A stretch of 64,000 nt of DNA. Source: Loripinus fragilis (Eukaryota > Mollusca > Bivalvia > Lucinida > Lucinidae). Of this stretch, positions 10,901-21,049 are shown piece after piece. Each line of letters starts with the position of its first letter. Within the stretch, counting starts at the first letter, position 1. The notes below the pieces were generated by a model. That model did not search any database and was not told the DNA's origin. It saw only the letters and a list, made by a program, of their open reading frames with translations. Location of the stretch: the NCBI GenBank assembly GCA_964019695.1, contig OZ026524.1:63867066-63931065 (forward strand), given 5' to 3'. Position numbers and translations under genes: made by a program.

Positions 10901-11885
10901 ATGTCCATGTGTCTGTCTATTGTTGCTATATTTAGAAAATATCATTCATTCCTACTTGTCTCTGAAGATCTCACTATTCAAGCATTTGAAGGGTTAGTAT
11001 CAAACATGTGTTGTCTGTTAGCCTTTGTTCATGTGTCTGTCTATTGTTGCTACATTTAGAAAATATCATTCATTCCGACTTGTCTCTGAAGATCTCACTG
11101 TTCAAGCAGTTGAAAGGTAAATATCAACCATGTGTTGTCTATTAGCCTATGTCTATGTGTCTGTCTATTGTTGCTACATTTAGAAAATATCATTCATTCC
11201 TACTTGTCTCTGAAGATCTCACTGTTCAAGCAGTTGAAAGGTAAATATCAACCATATGTTGTCTATTAGCCTATGTCTATGTGTCTGTCTATTGTTGCTA
11301 TATTTAGAAAATATCATTCATTCCTACTTGTCTCTGAAGATCTCACTATTCAAGCATTTGAAGGGTTAGTATCAAACATGTGTTGTCTGTTAGCCTTTGT
11401 TCATGTGTCTGTCTATTGTTGCTACATTTAGAAAATATCATTCATTCCTACTTGTCTCTGAAGATCTCACTGTTCAAGCAGTTGAAAGGTAAATATCAAC
11501 CATGTGTTGTCTATTAGCCTATGTCTATGTGTCTGTCTATTGTCGCTACATTTAGAAAATATCATTCATTCCTACTTGTCTCTGAAGATCTCACTGTTCA
11601 AGCATTTGAAGGGTAAGTATCAAACATGTGTTGTCTGTTAGCCTATGTCTATGTGTCTGTCTATTGATGCTACATTTAGAAAATATCATTCATTCCTACT
11701 TGTCTCTGAAGATCTCACTGTTCAAGCAGTTGAAGGGTAAGTGTCAACCCTGTTTTGTCTGGTAGCTTAGGCCCATGTGTCTATCTATTGTTGCTATGTT
11801 TAGAAAATAACATTCATTCCTTCTGGTCTCCGAAGATCTCACTGTTCAAGCATTTGAAGGGTAAGTACCAAACATGCGCTGCTTC
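4850..11885 (+). repeat. exon 3-derived tandem array, about 57 monomers of about 123 bp
   Basis: Each monomer contains TTGCTACATTTAG, then a 57-nt block of MED12 exon 3 (AAAATATCATTCATTCCTAC through AAGCATTTGAAGG), then a GTAAGT-like donor and about 55 bp of intron (CAAACATGTGTTGTCTGTTA and so on). The first monomer is the real exon end. Donors vary among GTAAGT, GTTAGT and GTAAAT. Blocks of about eight monomers (about 990 bp) recur, for example from 7101, 8091, 9577 and 10569, so there is a higher-order repeat. The monomer count is estimated from length. Confidence 0.95.
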
Positions 11886-12787
11886 TTAAGCCCCAGTCCC
11901 ACAAAGCTTGCGACTGGCGTGCTTTCTCAGTTTCTAAAAAAATGACAATAGGGAGGCTGCATATGGTAAGATTTTATAAAGGTTCTAAAAGGTCACTCAC
12001 AAAAGACTAGCTGTGGCTGATTTTGATCGCAGTCTGGTTACAATGGTTTTCTAGAAGCGGCTGATCAGTCGTGGACCACTAAATGGTCGGTCAACAACGG
12101 ATGAGCGATTGGCAACTGACCACATATGAGACAGCAGCTCATTAGTGACAGGTCACCAACAGGTTGTAGGGTGCATCAATTGATTGCCAAAGATTTGCAG
12201 TGCCAGCTTCAACAAAAAGCTGTCATCCTATCCTGACATCATTTCACCACAAGTGTTCAAAGTACACAGGATGTAAAAAAAAAGACAAAACTTTTGTTCA
12301 ATAGATGTTATGATATAAAGAAAAAAATTTATCAGGGAGTGATATAACTCCATGCAATATAATTGATAAACAACTAGTGGTTTACAGATTTAGTATGGTT
12401 ACGTTATTACGTCCATTTAACTTTGAGTCAAAGTGGCCAAATTTTGACCTTTTCATGCCAAAAATGCCATTTTTAAGTAATTTTAATGTCATGTGATAAA
12501 TAGAATCTAACATTTGTGCTCCTATTTTATTTAATTTTTTAAACTCACTGCGAAAAAGAGATAAAATGCTCGGCAATCCTCGTATTTTATCTCTTTTCTC
12601 CAACTTGTTTATTAAATTCAATAAAACATGAGCACTCATGTAAGATCCTCTATAAATGGCGTACACAAAGTATGGAAGAAGAAATTTCAGAACAAAAATC
12701 CTACCTCAAGCCCAACTTCATACATCAGCAGGGGCATTGACTAGAGGCATATGAGCATATAGGATAAATAGCAAATTTTATAGTGCT
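11886..12787. other. intron between array and Harbinger-like element
   Basis: Mostly unique AT-rich sequence without a gene. The part 12300-12660 belongs to a repeat also seen at 31700-32220 and, inverted, at 36235-36590 (GATAAACxACxAGTGGTTTA, TGAGCACTCATG). Confidence 0.5.
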
Positions 12788-13604
12788 GGACCCGATTGTA
12801 CGAAGCTCTATTAAATTTAATCATGGATTAAGCGTTAATCAATCATTAAAATCTTAACAATGGATTAACTAATTGATGTATTTAAATGTGTTGTACGAAG
12901 CCTCATTAAACGGTTGATTAGTTAATTGACCTTTAATCGAGGGTTCGTAATTAATTTCAATAGAAATCATAAAACCAGTCTCCCATAATTCAGCCATGTA
13001 AACAAAACGCCGCCATATTAGAAAAGAGAAAGTCTCGAGTCAAAACTTACACATCAAGTTTAGGACGTAAAGAAAGAGGAGGAATCAAGCTGATCGGGAT
13101 GGTCGATTGTAACCCGGGGATCGTTACTCCTGTAACGTTCTTTTCGCAATAAAAGGTTAATTTTCTATGAAACACAGTGAGAGTGTAAAGATATACCAAG
13201 CATCCAGATATCACGGAAATGTTAATGCTGTCTACTCCATGTACTCTATGATTGTTTTTTTTTTTGACAGAGTCTGTTGAAATAAAGCGTCGCCAATGAC
13301 AATGTAAACAATGACGTCATTGTCTTGTTGCTATTTTCATCACGCCAGTTTTATCTGACTCACTGGGGCACCTGGTATAACTATGCAAGAAAACTCCAGG
13401 GGGGGGGGGGGTGGGGGGGGGGTTACTCTGATATTTTCATATATACGTAGGCTTGGGTAAAAAAATTTTTGGGTGCTTGAAATTCCTGATATTTTTGGGG
13501 GTGAAAGGTAGATGCTGGGCTCGAGCCTACGCATGCAGAAAAAAATAGAGACCTCCCCCCGGGAACACTCAGGCTTCGCAGAAATCTGGCGTTTGAAAAA
13601 CCCA

Positions 13605-13715
13605 GCAAGCAATCTATATGAGACCCATATGGGTCCCATGTGGGCACCCGTATGGGACCCATATGGACAGTGCAACCGGGTTCCATATGGGTCCCATATG
13701 GGCTGGCCCATGTAA
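13605..13715. repeat. CCCATATGGG-rich repeat, part 1
   Basis: It has repeated short palindromes of the CCATATGGGTCCCATATGGG type. A second block at 14005-14068 continues at 14268-14335 after an inserted SINE. ORFs here on both strands are by-products of the repeat. Confidence 0.65.
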
Positions 13716-14068
13716 ATAAAATAAAATAAATGGTAGAAGCAGGGGCGGATCCAGGATTTCTTGCTAGGGGGTTCAAATTTACAAAGGAGGTTTCGATTTG
13801 AAAATTGTACATGATTATTTGATAGTTTATGCTAATTTTGCTTGAAATTCCTCATAAAAATGGAATAATTTTGTCTCAAATGGGGGTTCAAGCGAACCAC
13901 ATGAATCCCCTCTGTATCCGCAACTGTAGAAGCTAGCCATGCATTATAAACAAGGAAATAATTTTATATAAAGATGATTATATCATTTATTTTTTTTCTT
14001 CATGGGACTGTTATATGGGACCCATATGGGCAACCCGCAAATGGGCTAACCCATATGGAACCCATGTA

Positions 14069-14262
14069 GGGAGCGCAGTTGCTCAGTGGTAGGGTGCTTG
14101 ACTCGAGACCGAAGGGCCGTGGGTTCGAGTCTAACCGGCGTCACTGCGTTGTGGTCCTTGAGGAAGGCACATTTATCCTAGCTTAGTACTGGTTAAATCC
14201 AGGAAGACTCGTCCCTATATAACTGAAAGATTGTTGATTGGACGTAAAGAATCAAATCAACA
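14069..14262 (+). mobile_element. tRNA-derived SINE, family A
   Basis: The head has an A-box-like TTGCTCAGTGGTAG and a B-box-like GGGTTCGAGTC. The body has GGTCCTTGAGGAAGGCACAT and CTTAGTACTGGTTAAATCC, and the tail is GTAAAGAATCAAATCAA. It interrupts the CCCATATGGG repeat. Other copies: 26570-26760, 30711-30910, 51266-51460, 60422-60615, and a minus-strand part at 35925-36085. Confidence 0.85.
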
Positions 14263-15106
14263 AAAACACCAATATGGGACCCCATAAGGAACCCGGTTGC
14301 ACTCCCCATATGGGTAGCCCATATGAGACCCATATATTTGCTGGGAAGGCGAGCCTGCGCGAGATTAAAATCAAGAACATGAGCCCATATTCCCACTGAC
14401 TATATAGGTCATCAAATGGTAGGTTTGGAGTTAAAATTAAAACTAAATTGCAAGTGAGTTTCCTCACAATGGAAATAATCACAATTACTCCTCCTCACTC
14501 CACAAAGTCTCAAAATAAGAGAAAAAAGACCATTAATAAGGTATTTATTTCCCTTATTTTAACATACAGAGCTGGGGGGGGGGGGGGGGAGGGTATTATA
14601 CAAGAACAGGACGGAGATGCGGATTGCACTTTTATACAGAGGGGGCAGGTGCCCGCATTCAAAGGGGCAAATGTCCATCCCCTCATATAGGTTAGATACG
14701 ATTTTTTTTATGTAGGGGACAAACAACCCTTGCCATGAGGCATATGTTCGCATACCCGATGAAAAAAAGTATTTTAGTTAGGGATTAAAGCAATGGGAAG
14801 GGTTTTAATCTGACATACATGTACACGGACATTATGATTCACATATCATAGGCCTATTTATTGCTACTGAATGCTTAACAGGAAATGACTCGTATAGGCT
14901 TTTAAACCAAGGACATTATGAAGCATGAAGCACCCCCCCCCCCCCCTCTCCACCATCACGCTTGACAGAATATTTCCACCAGCGTAAAATGTGGCATCTT
15001 CCAAAATATTGTCCAAATGGGAATGGCATTTTTCATGAAAACTTTAAACGATATGTGTATAGGAAGAGCAAGAAAAAGTAACATAGCAATAAAACAATGC
15101 TCTACC

Positions 15107-15451
15107 CTAAACTGGTGTGCCACCCGCACTTTGCAACTTAGCTGGGTAGTTCCATGACGTCACTCTGCGGTCACTAAGTAGAACGACTTTCGTTTTGACA
15201 GAAGAAAGATATACAATGAATGTTTGATGAAAAACAGTGTTTTGGGGATTCACTCGGAATTCCGCGCTGATGGGATTTGATCTCTGTGTACTTTGACAGG
15301 TAGTTTCTTTGATCAATCTTAAGATGAAAAGGATGTTGGCCTTTGAGAAGCGGTATCCCCGGCGCAATTCCACGTCGGTCATCTCTTCATGCCATGGTTT
15401 GCTCTTTCTCTCACGTTTTTTTTCCATTTCTTTGCCTTCCTGGATGGACAA
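15107..15451 (-). pseudogene. Harbinger-type transposase fragment
   Basis: A minus-strand reading of 114 residues contains ELRRGYRFSKANILFILRLI, which resembles the N-terminal region of PIF/Harbinger (HARBI1-like) transposases, where a similar R-F-x-x-S-K-x-x-x-x-x-L-L block precedes the DDE domain. No DDE motifs are present, so only a broken N-terminal piece remains. It lies inside a TIR-bounded element on the expected strand. Confidence 0.5.
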
Positions 15452-15676
15452 ACGCTATGTCGGCGGCCATTTTGTTTCGGGCTAATGACTGATTAAATTG
15501 GTTAATTCACCTCCTAGACGTCGATTAAATTTAATTGAGGAATCGGGGTTAAATCAAGGGTTTAATCCATGATTAAAAGATAATTGAGCTTCGTACAACG
15601 CGATTTAATAAGGCGCTAATTAATCGAGGTTTTAATCCATGATTAAAAGATAATTGAGCTTCGTACAACCGGGTCC

Positions 15677-16391
15677 AGGTCCAAAGGTACTACTCTGATT
15701 TTATCTATAAAAGAAATAGTTCAAAAAAGGGGAAATTGATTTTGGTCAATGTGTGTATGTGTGCATATGCTTGCAACAAACTTGAAAGAGCTTTAACCTT
15801 TACCAACTTTTGAAAGAAAATGAATAAATAATAACTTAAAGCCACATCCCATATTCTAAATGTGCTTGATAGTTTAACAACCATATTTATGACAACTATG
15901 AGAACTTAGACCATTTTTTTCTGATTAATTGTATATGCATAGTACCTTCATTTGCCAATCAACTCCTACTACAGCTTTTGATAAATTATTCCAATACTCC
16001 ACTTATACAAAGTAGACATATTAAACATATGCATGAAGGAGTTTGGTGCACTCAAAAAAGTATTCTTTTACAAAATGGCAGCTATTAGTCCTTAGCCATT
16101 TTTTCCAATATATGCTTTGATATATAGATCTTTCAGTTGTGAATATTTTCTGTGTCTTTTATTTAACTAAATGTTCCAGATTGCCAACTTAAAGATCATT
16201 TGCATAAATTCTACTGAAATCTTGTTTTCAAAACTAAGGCCTTTAAACTATCGACTTGCCAAAACTTAAGATTTTTCACCGACCCTTACTCTGCATGGGG
16301 TATCTAACAAGCATTGCTTATCGACTCTTTTCATTTTGGTTCATGCCCCAGACTTTTAACTGGATCTAAGATTTATTGTGCTTTTTTTCAG
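15677..16391 (+). other. intron 3, 3' end
   Basis: AT-rich unique sequence leading to the exon 4 acceptor. No gene, RNA gene or repeat recognised. Confidence 0.5.
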
Positions 16392-16500
16392 GTTGATTCA
16401 TGTAGTAAAACATGTGTGTAATCCAGCTGACTGTTCCTCAGCTGAGAGATGTATTCTCGCTTACTTATATGATGTCTACACATCTTGCTGTTATTTAAAG
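16392..16500 (+). CDS. MED12: MED12 exon 4 of window (seed of the 12-copy array)
   Basis: The acceptor is CTTTTTTTCAG and the donor is AAAG|GTGAGT. One base completes the Gly codon left by exon 3 and it ends in phase 0. It encodes [20 protein letters not shown] and [16 protein letters not shown], matching the MED12 block VVKHG...[22 protein letters not shown]. It is the first and only copy in its array that has a good acceptor. Later copies are exon plus donor only. Confidence 0.93.
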
Positions 16501-17779
16501 GTGAGTCATTGATTCATGTAGTAAAGCATGTGTGTAATCCAGCTGACTGTTCATCAGCTGAGAGATGTATCCTGGCTTACTTATATGATGTCTACACATC
16601 TCGCTGTTATTTAAAGGTGAGTCATTGATTCATGTAGTAAAACATGTGTGTAATCCAGCTGACTGTTCCTCAGCTGAGAGATGTATCCTGGCTTACTTAT
16701 ATGATGTCTACACATTTTGCTGTTATTTAAAGGTGAGTCATTGATTCATGTAGTAAATCATGTGTGTAATCCAGCTGACTGTTCCTCTGCTAAGAGGTGT
16801 ATCCTGGCTTATCTATATGATGTCTACACATCTTGTTATTTAAAGGTGAGTCATAGATTCATGTAGTAAAGCATGTGTGTAACCCTGCTGACTGTTCCTC
16901 TGCTGAGAGGTGTATCCTGGTTTACTTATAATTGTCTACACATCTTGTTGTTATTTAAAGGTGAGTCATTGATTCATGTAGTAAAACATGTGTGTAACCC
17001 AGCTGACCGTTCATCAGCTGAGAGGTGTATCCTGGCTTACTTATATGATGTCTACACATCTTGTTGTTATTTAAAGGTGAGTCATTGATTCATGTAGTAA
17101 AGCATGTGTGTAATCCAGCTGACCGTTCATCAACTGAGAGATGTATCCTGGCTTACTTATATGATGTCTACACATCTTGTTGTTATTTAAAGGTGAGTCA
17201 TTGATTCATGTAGTAAAGCATGTGTGTAATCCAGCTGACCGTTCATCAACTGAGAGGTGTATCCTGGCTTACTTATATGATGTCTACACATCTTGTTGTT
17301 ATTTAAAGGTGAGTCATTGATTCATGTAGTAAAGCATGTGTGTAATCCAGCTGACCGTTCATCAACTGAGAGATGTATCCTGGCTTACTTATATGATGTC
17401 TACACATCTTGTTGTTATTTAAAGGTGAGTCATTGATTCATGTAGTAAAGCATGTGTGTAATCCAGCTGACCGTTCATCAACTGAGAGATGTATCCTGGC
17501 TAACTTATATGATGTCTACACATCTTGTTGTTATTTAAAGGTGAGTCATTGATTCATGTAGTAAAGCATGTGTGTAATCCAGCTGACCGTTCATCAACTG
17601 AGAGATGTATCCTGGCTAACTTATATGATGTCTACACATCTTGTTGTTATTTAAAGGTGAGTCATTGATTCATGTAGTAAAGCATGTGTGTAATCCAGCT
17701 GACCGTTCATCAACTGAGAGATGTATCCTGGCTAACTTATATGATGTCTACACATCTTGTTGTTATTTAAAGATGAGTC
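16392..17779 (+). repeat. exon 4-derived tandem array, 12 copies of about 116 bp
   Basis: Each copy is the 109-nt exon followed by about 7 bp of intron (GTGAGTCATTGATTCATG links one copy to the next). Copy ends are at 16500, 16616, 16732, 16845, 16960, 17076, 17192, 17308, 17424, 17540, 17656 and 17772. Eleven have GTGAGT donors and the last is mutated to ATGAGT. No copy after the first has an acceptor. Read-through from any copy meets TGA soon after the donor. Confidence 0.95.
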
Positions 17780-17783
17780 ATTC

Positions 17784-17947
17784 AGGCCTCCATATGAGAG
17801 TGTGTAATAAAAAATGAACTTTCTTATTTCTCAACCAAAACAAATGTTGTGGGTACTCAAAAGAACCGTCTCAGCGAGACAATCTTTTGAGCACCCAAAA
17901 CAAATGTTTAAACCTATAGATAAGAAAATAATAACAATTTTAAGTCC
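17784..17947. repeat. hairpin MITE with GAACCGTCTC core
   Basis: ACTCAAAAGAACCGTCTCAG and a one-arm-deleted inverse (CGAGACAATCTTTTGAGCAC). It directly follows the exon 4 array. Confidence 0.75.
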
Positions 17948-18548
17948 CATATATTTTGGTTTTGATTCATTTGTCCACATATGTTGAGCATTTTTGTTCC
18001 ATTCTGCTTGTAAATTCATGCTTAACCCTTAAAGAAATATGCCCTGTATCATTCATCAAAAAAGTATGCTAAACAAAACTTAAATGTTGAAAGTATATCT
18101 TATAAAAGAGTAGTACAAGAAGGTTTGAGACTCAAGAACTTTTATTTGGAGCAATACCCTTTATTTTTCTAAAACAACATAGCTCCTGATAAATAATCGG
18201 CCATTTCCGATACCAGTTCCATGTTTAGAATGGCATCGGAGCAAAGATAAGTACAGTCAAACTATCTCTGATCAATTCCAGTTCAATTGGAATCTAAATA
18301 TTTATGTTGTCAAATGACAACACTCAGGAATAGTTAATTTCTCTGAAAGAGAGGTATAACGATAAGAATATATCCTCAAACTTAACATTTTGTCAAGAAT
18401 TTTCTTTTTCATCCGCACACTCGCGAAGTGTATAAGATACAGTCATACAGGTTTGAAGTAGGCGCCTACGGGATTCATATAGATTAAATTTATGAAACCA
18501 GTAAGAAACAGTTGAACGCTTAACTTCTTCAGCCAAAAAGCATTTATT

Positions 18549-19651
18549 ACCTGCGTCGCTTTAGCGAAAGCAGGTCTAGTAGTGGGTCCACTCCGGCCGT
18601 CTGTCCGTCCGTCTGTCCGTCCGTCCGTCCGTCTGTCCGTCCGTCCGTCCGTCCGCAACACTTTAGGGGTACCAAGTTTGTGTAATCTGTAACTCCAAAA
18701 GTTTTCATTCCTTTTGATTCAAACTTTGCCTAATGATTGTACACATATTGAAGATGTGCACCTCCTATTTTGTGCACGTTTCATTTTTTTTTTTCATTTT
18801 TGAGGGGTGTTAGACTTAGACAATTTTTTCATCCAAAATGCTTAGGGGGTGCGTAGTTTGTGTAATCTGTAACTCCAACAGTATCCATTCCTTTATATTC
18901 ATACTTTACATAATGATTGTTCACACATTGAAGATGTGCACCCCCTATTTTGTGCACGTTTCATAATTTTTTTCACTTTTTTGACGGGTGTTGAACTTAG
19001 ACATTTTTTCCATTAGAAATGCTAAGGGGGTGCCTAGTTTGTGTAATCTGAAACTCCAACAGTGTTCATTACTTTATATTCAAACTTTGCATAATGATTG
19101 TTCACACATTGAAGATGTGCACCTCCTATTTTGTGCATGTTTCATAATTTTTACACTTTTTGACGGGTGTTGAACTTAGACATTTTTTCCATCCGTAATG
19201 CTTAGGAGGTGCCTAGTTTGTGTAATCTGTAACTCCAAAAGTATTCATTACTTTATATTCAAACTTTGCATAATGATTGTTAACACATTGAAGATGTGCA
19301 CCTTCCATTCTGTGCTCATTTAATAAATATTTTCTTATTTTTAGGGCTGTTGAACTTAGACATTTTTTCCGTCGGAAATGCTTAGTGGGTGTCTTGTTTG
19401 TGTAATCTGTAACTCAAGCAGTTTTCATTCCTTTATATTCAAACTTTGTATTATGATTGTTCACACATTGAACATGTACACCCTATATTTATGCACATTT
19501 GATAATATATTTTTGAGTGTTTAACTTAGAAATTCTTAAGTCACCTACTTTAGATTACATTGTGTAATTTGTTGTAATATGATTTCATTCCTGTATATTT
19601 GAACTTTGCATATCGACTGTTCACACACCGATATGCACCCGCGACGCAGGT
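18549..19651. mobile_element. TIR element built of about 180-bp tandem repeats
   Basis: The ends are perfect inverted repeats (ACCTGCGTCGC at 18549-18559, GCGACGCAGGT at 19641-19651). Near the left end is a TCCG/TCTG microsatellite (18597-18656). The rest is about five copies of a unit with GTTTGTGTAATCTGTAACTC, TTCACACATTGAAGATGTGC and GTTGAACTTAGACATTTTTT. No coding region; a non-autonomous element. Confidence 0.75.
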
Positions 19652-20492
19652 CCAGAGCAGAGTTTGGTCTTGTTAATAATAAAATTTGGTGATTTAGTAA
19701 TTTATGGAATACAGACACCGAAAATTTCTTGAAATAAGTTAGAATTAAATATCACGCACACTGCGCAAGACCATTAAGTCTCCTTATTGAGCCTCTAGTA
19801 TTCCTAGCTGCACATCGGTGCAGCTGGAAATAGTAACTGACCATTGTTACAGGTTATTTGTTATTTACAGCATTTATCAAATAGTTTGATTGTGGCTGCG
19901 TTTATATCTTAGTTTTCGCAAGGTGTTTTGTGCTAGTTTACAAGGAAATGAGAGATGGATTATAATATTTGCAGTGGTCCAGAAATACCCAGGAAAATGC
20001 TATTGATCAGCTGTTTATATCGGTCATACACGTCAAGCAAAACTTTTCGAGTCGGACTTCAGACAGTTATTTGTTTTGAATGTATTCAATCATTCTATTT
20101 CTCAGCCGATACTAATCCTCCATTTATTACACTTCGAATTCATAACCACTTTCCCCCTGTTTTTAGCAGACTCGGTCAAAATCTGCGTTCCTCGTGGTCG
20201 CCCTGCGCATGTTTTGTTTCCCGACATGTTTTTCTTTGATAAACAAGGTTACTGCGGCTGCGCCGATTTTGGGAACAAAGAAAAGGTCATATGAATATTA
20301 GGGAAAGATGCGAGAGTTTTGTGCGGGACATTAAAAATTATTTGCCAGATTCTTTCTTGATTTTTTTCCCCTTTCCTTTACATTTTTATGTTAAAACGAT
20401 ATGAACATGCACTGTTCGGTTTTGGAACGTTCCATTCCACCTGTCAAAAAACAAAGATTCCAAAATTCACATAGAACGGCAAAATATGTAGG
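19652..20492. other. intron segment, nothing recognised
   Basis: Non-repetitive AT-rich DNA. The short ORFs near 19955-20294 have no recognisable domain, no supporting splice context and no MED12 similarity. Confidence 0.4.
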
Positions 20493-20740
20493 GCATATTT
20501 CTTTAAAGCGCCAAGAAAAAAATCCATCTAAAAATGTTGTCTGCTGAAATCATCTGCTGCAAATAATTGCTTAACATTACTGACGATTTAAGTATAGAAG
20601 CAAACAGTGGGGATCCAGAACAGACTGCTCCTATAGGAGCAGTCTGATCTGGGTTCACACTGTTTGCCATAGAGGCTTCTGAAACATTTCAGCAGACGAG
20701 AAAAGCAGACGACTTTTGTTGCGAGATAAAAATTGTGGAG
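20493..20740. repeat. palindromic MITE, GCGCCAAG family
   Basis: It is close to the copy at 75-317: GCGCCAAGAAAAAAATCC, the CAGACTGCTCCTATAGGAGC hairpin and GCAGACGACTTTTGTTGCGA. Confidence 0.8.
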
Positions 20741-21049
20741 GAATAAAGTACGTACTAATAAATTATGGAGAAAGGTACAATTTTTAGTTCAGTCAATAGG
20801 TATTTGGAATTATTGTATGTTTCTAAATATTGAATACCACTCTGCATGTTTTCTGATGTACAAAATGCTCAAGTTTCCATATAAACAATTTATTTTTATG
20901 TTAATATGAACCAAAACTAAGTGGTTTTCTGCGTCTATAATGTAATGGGTCAATTCTGCAGTAGGTCATTTTGACCGGGTCAAACCCCCCACCCCATCCC
21001 GTATAAATAAATTAAAATGGAAATAAGATGGCTCATAATGATAAGTTTC

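Larger units (their letters stand above)
12788..15676 (-). mobile_element. Harbinger-like DNA transposon relic with about 44-bp TIRs
   Basis: The left end GGACCCGATTGTACGAAGCT and the right end, read in reverse, GGACCCGGTTGTACGAAGCT match and continue to TAATCATGGATTAA. Inside, the minus strand carries a fragment resembling a PIF/Harbinger transposase N-terminus (see 15107-15451). It has been invaded by a CCCATATGGG-rich repeat and a SINE. A clear 3-bp target duplication is not visible, so the superfamily call rests on the protein fragment. Confidence 0.7.

Noticed and set aside
4850..11885. CRISPR-like regular repeats
   Set aside because: The units are contiguous 123-bp tandem repeats without unique spacers, they derive from a coding exon, and the genome is animal.
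13340..13812. Overlapping ORFs on both strands rich in M-G-P-I-W-x-P-Y-G
   Set aside because: Produced by the CCCATATGGG palindromic repeat, which is open in several frames.
14069..14262. tRNA genes (also at 26570, 28986, 30711, 51266 and 60422)
   Set aside because: A- and B-box-like sequences are present, but there is no complete cloverleaf, and each is followed by the same long non-tRNA body and tail; they are SINEs.
18443..18661. ORF with TDGRTDGRTDGR repeats (also 45017-45214)
   Set aside because: Produced by the TCCG/TCTG microsatellite on the minus strand; no gene.
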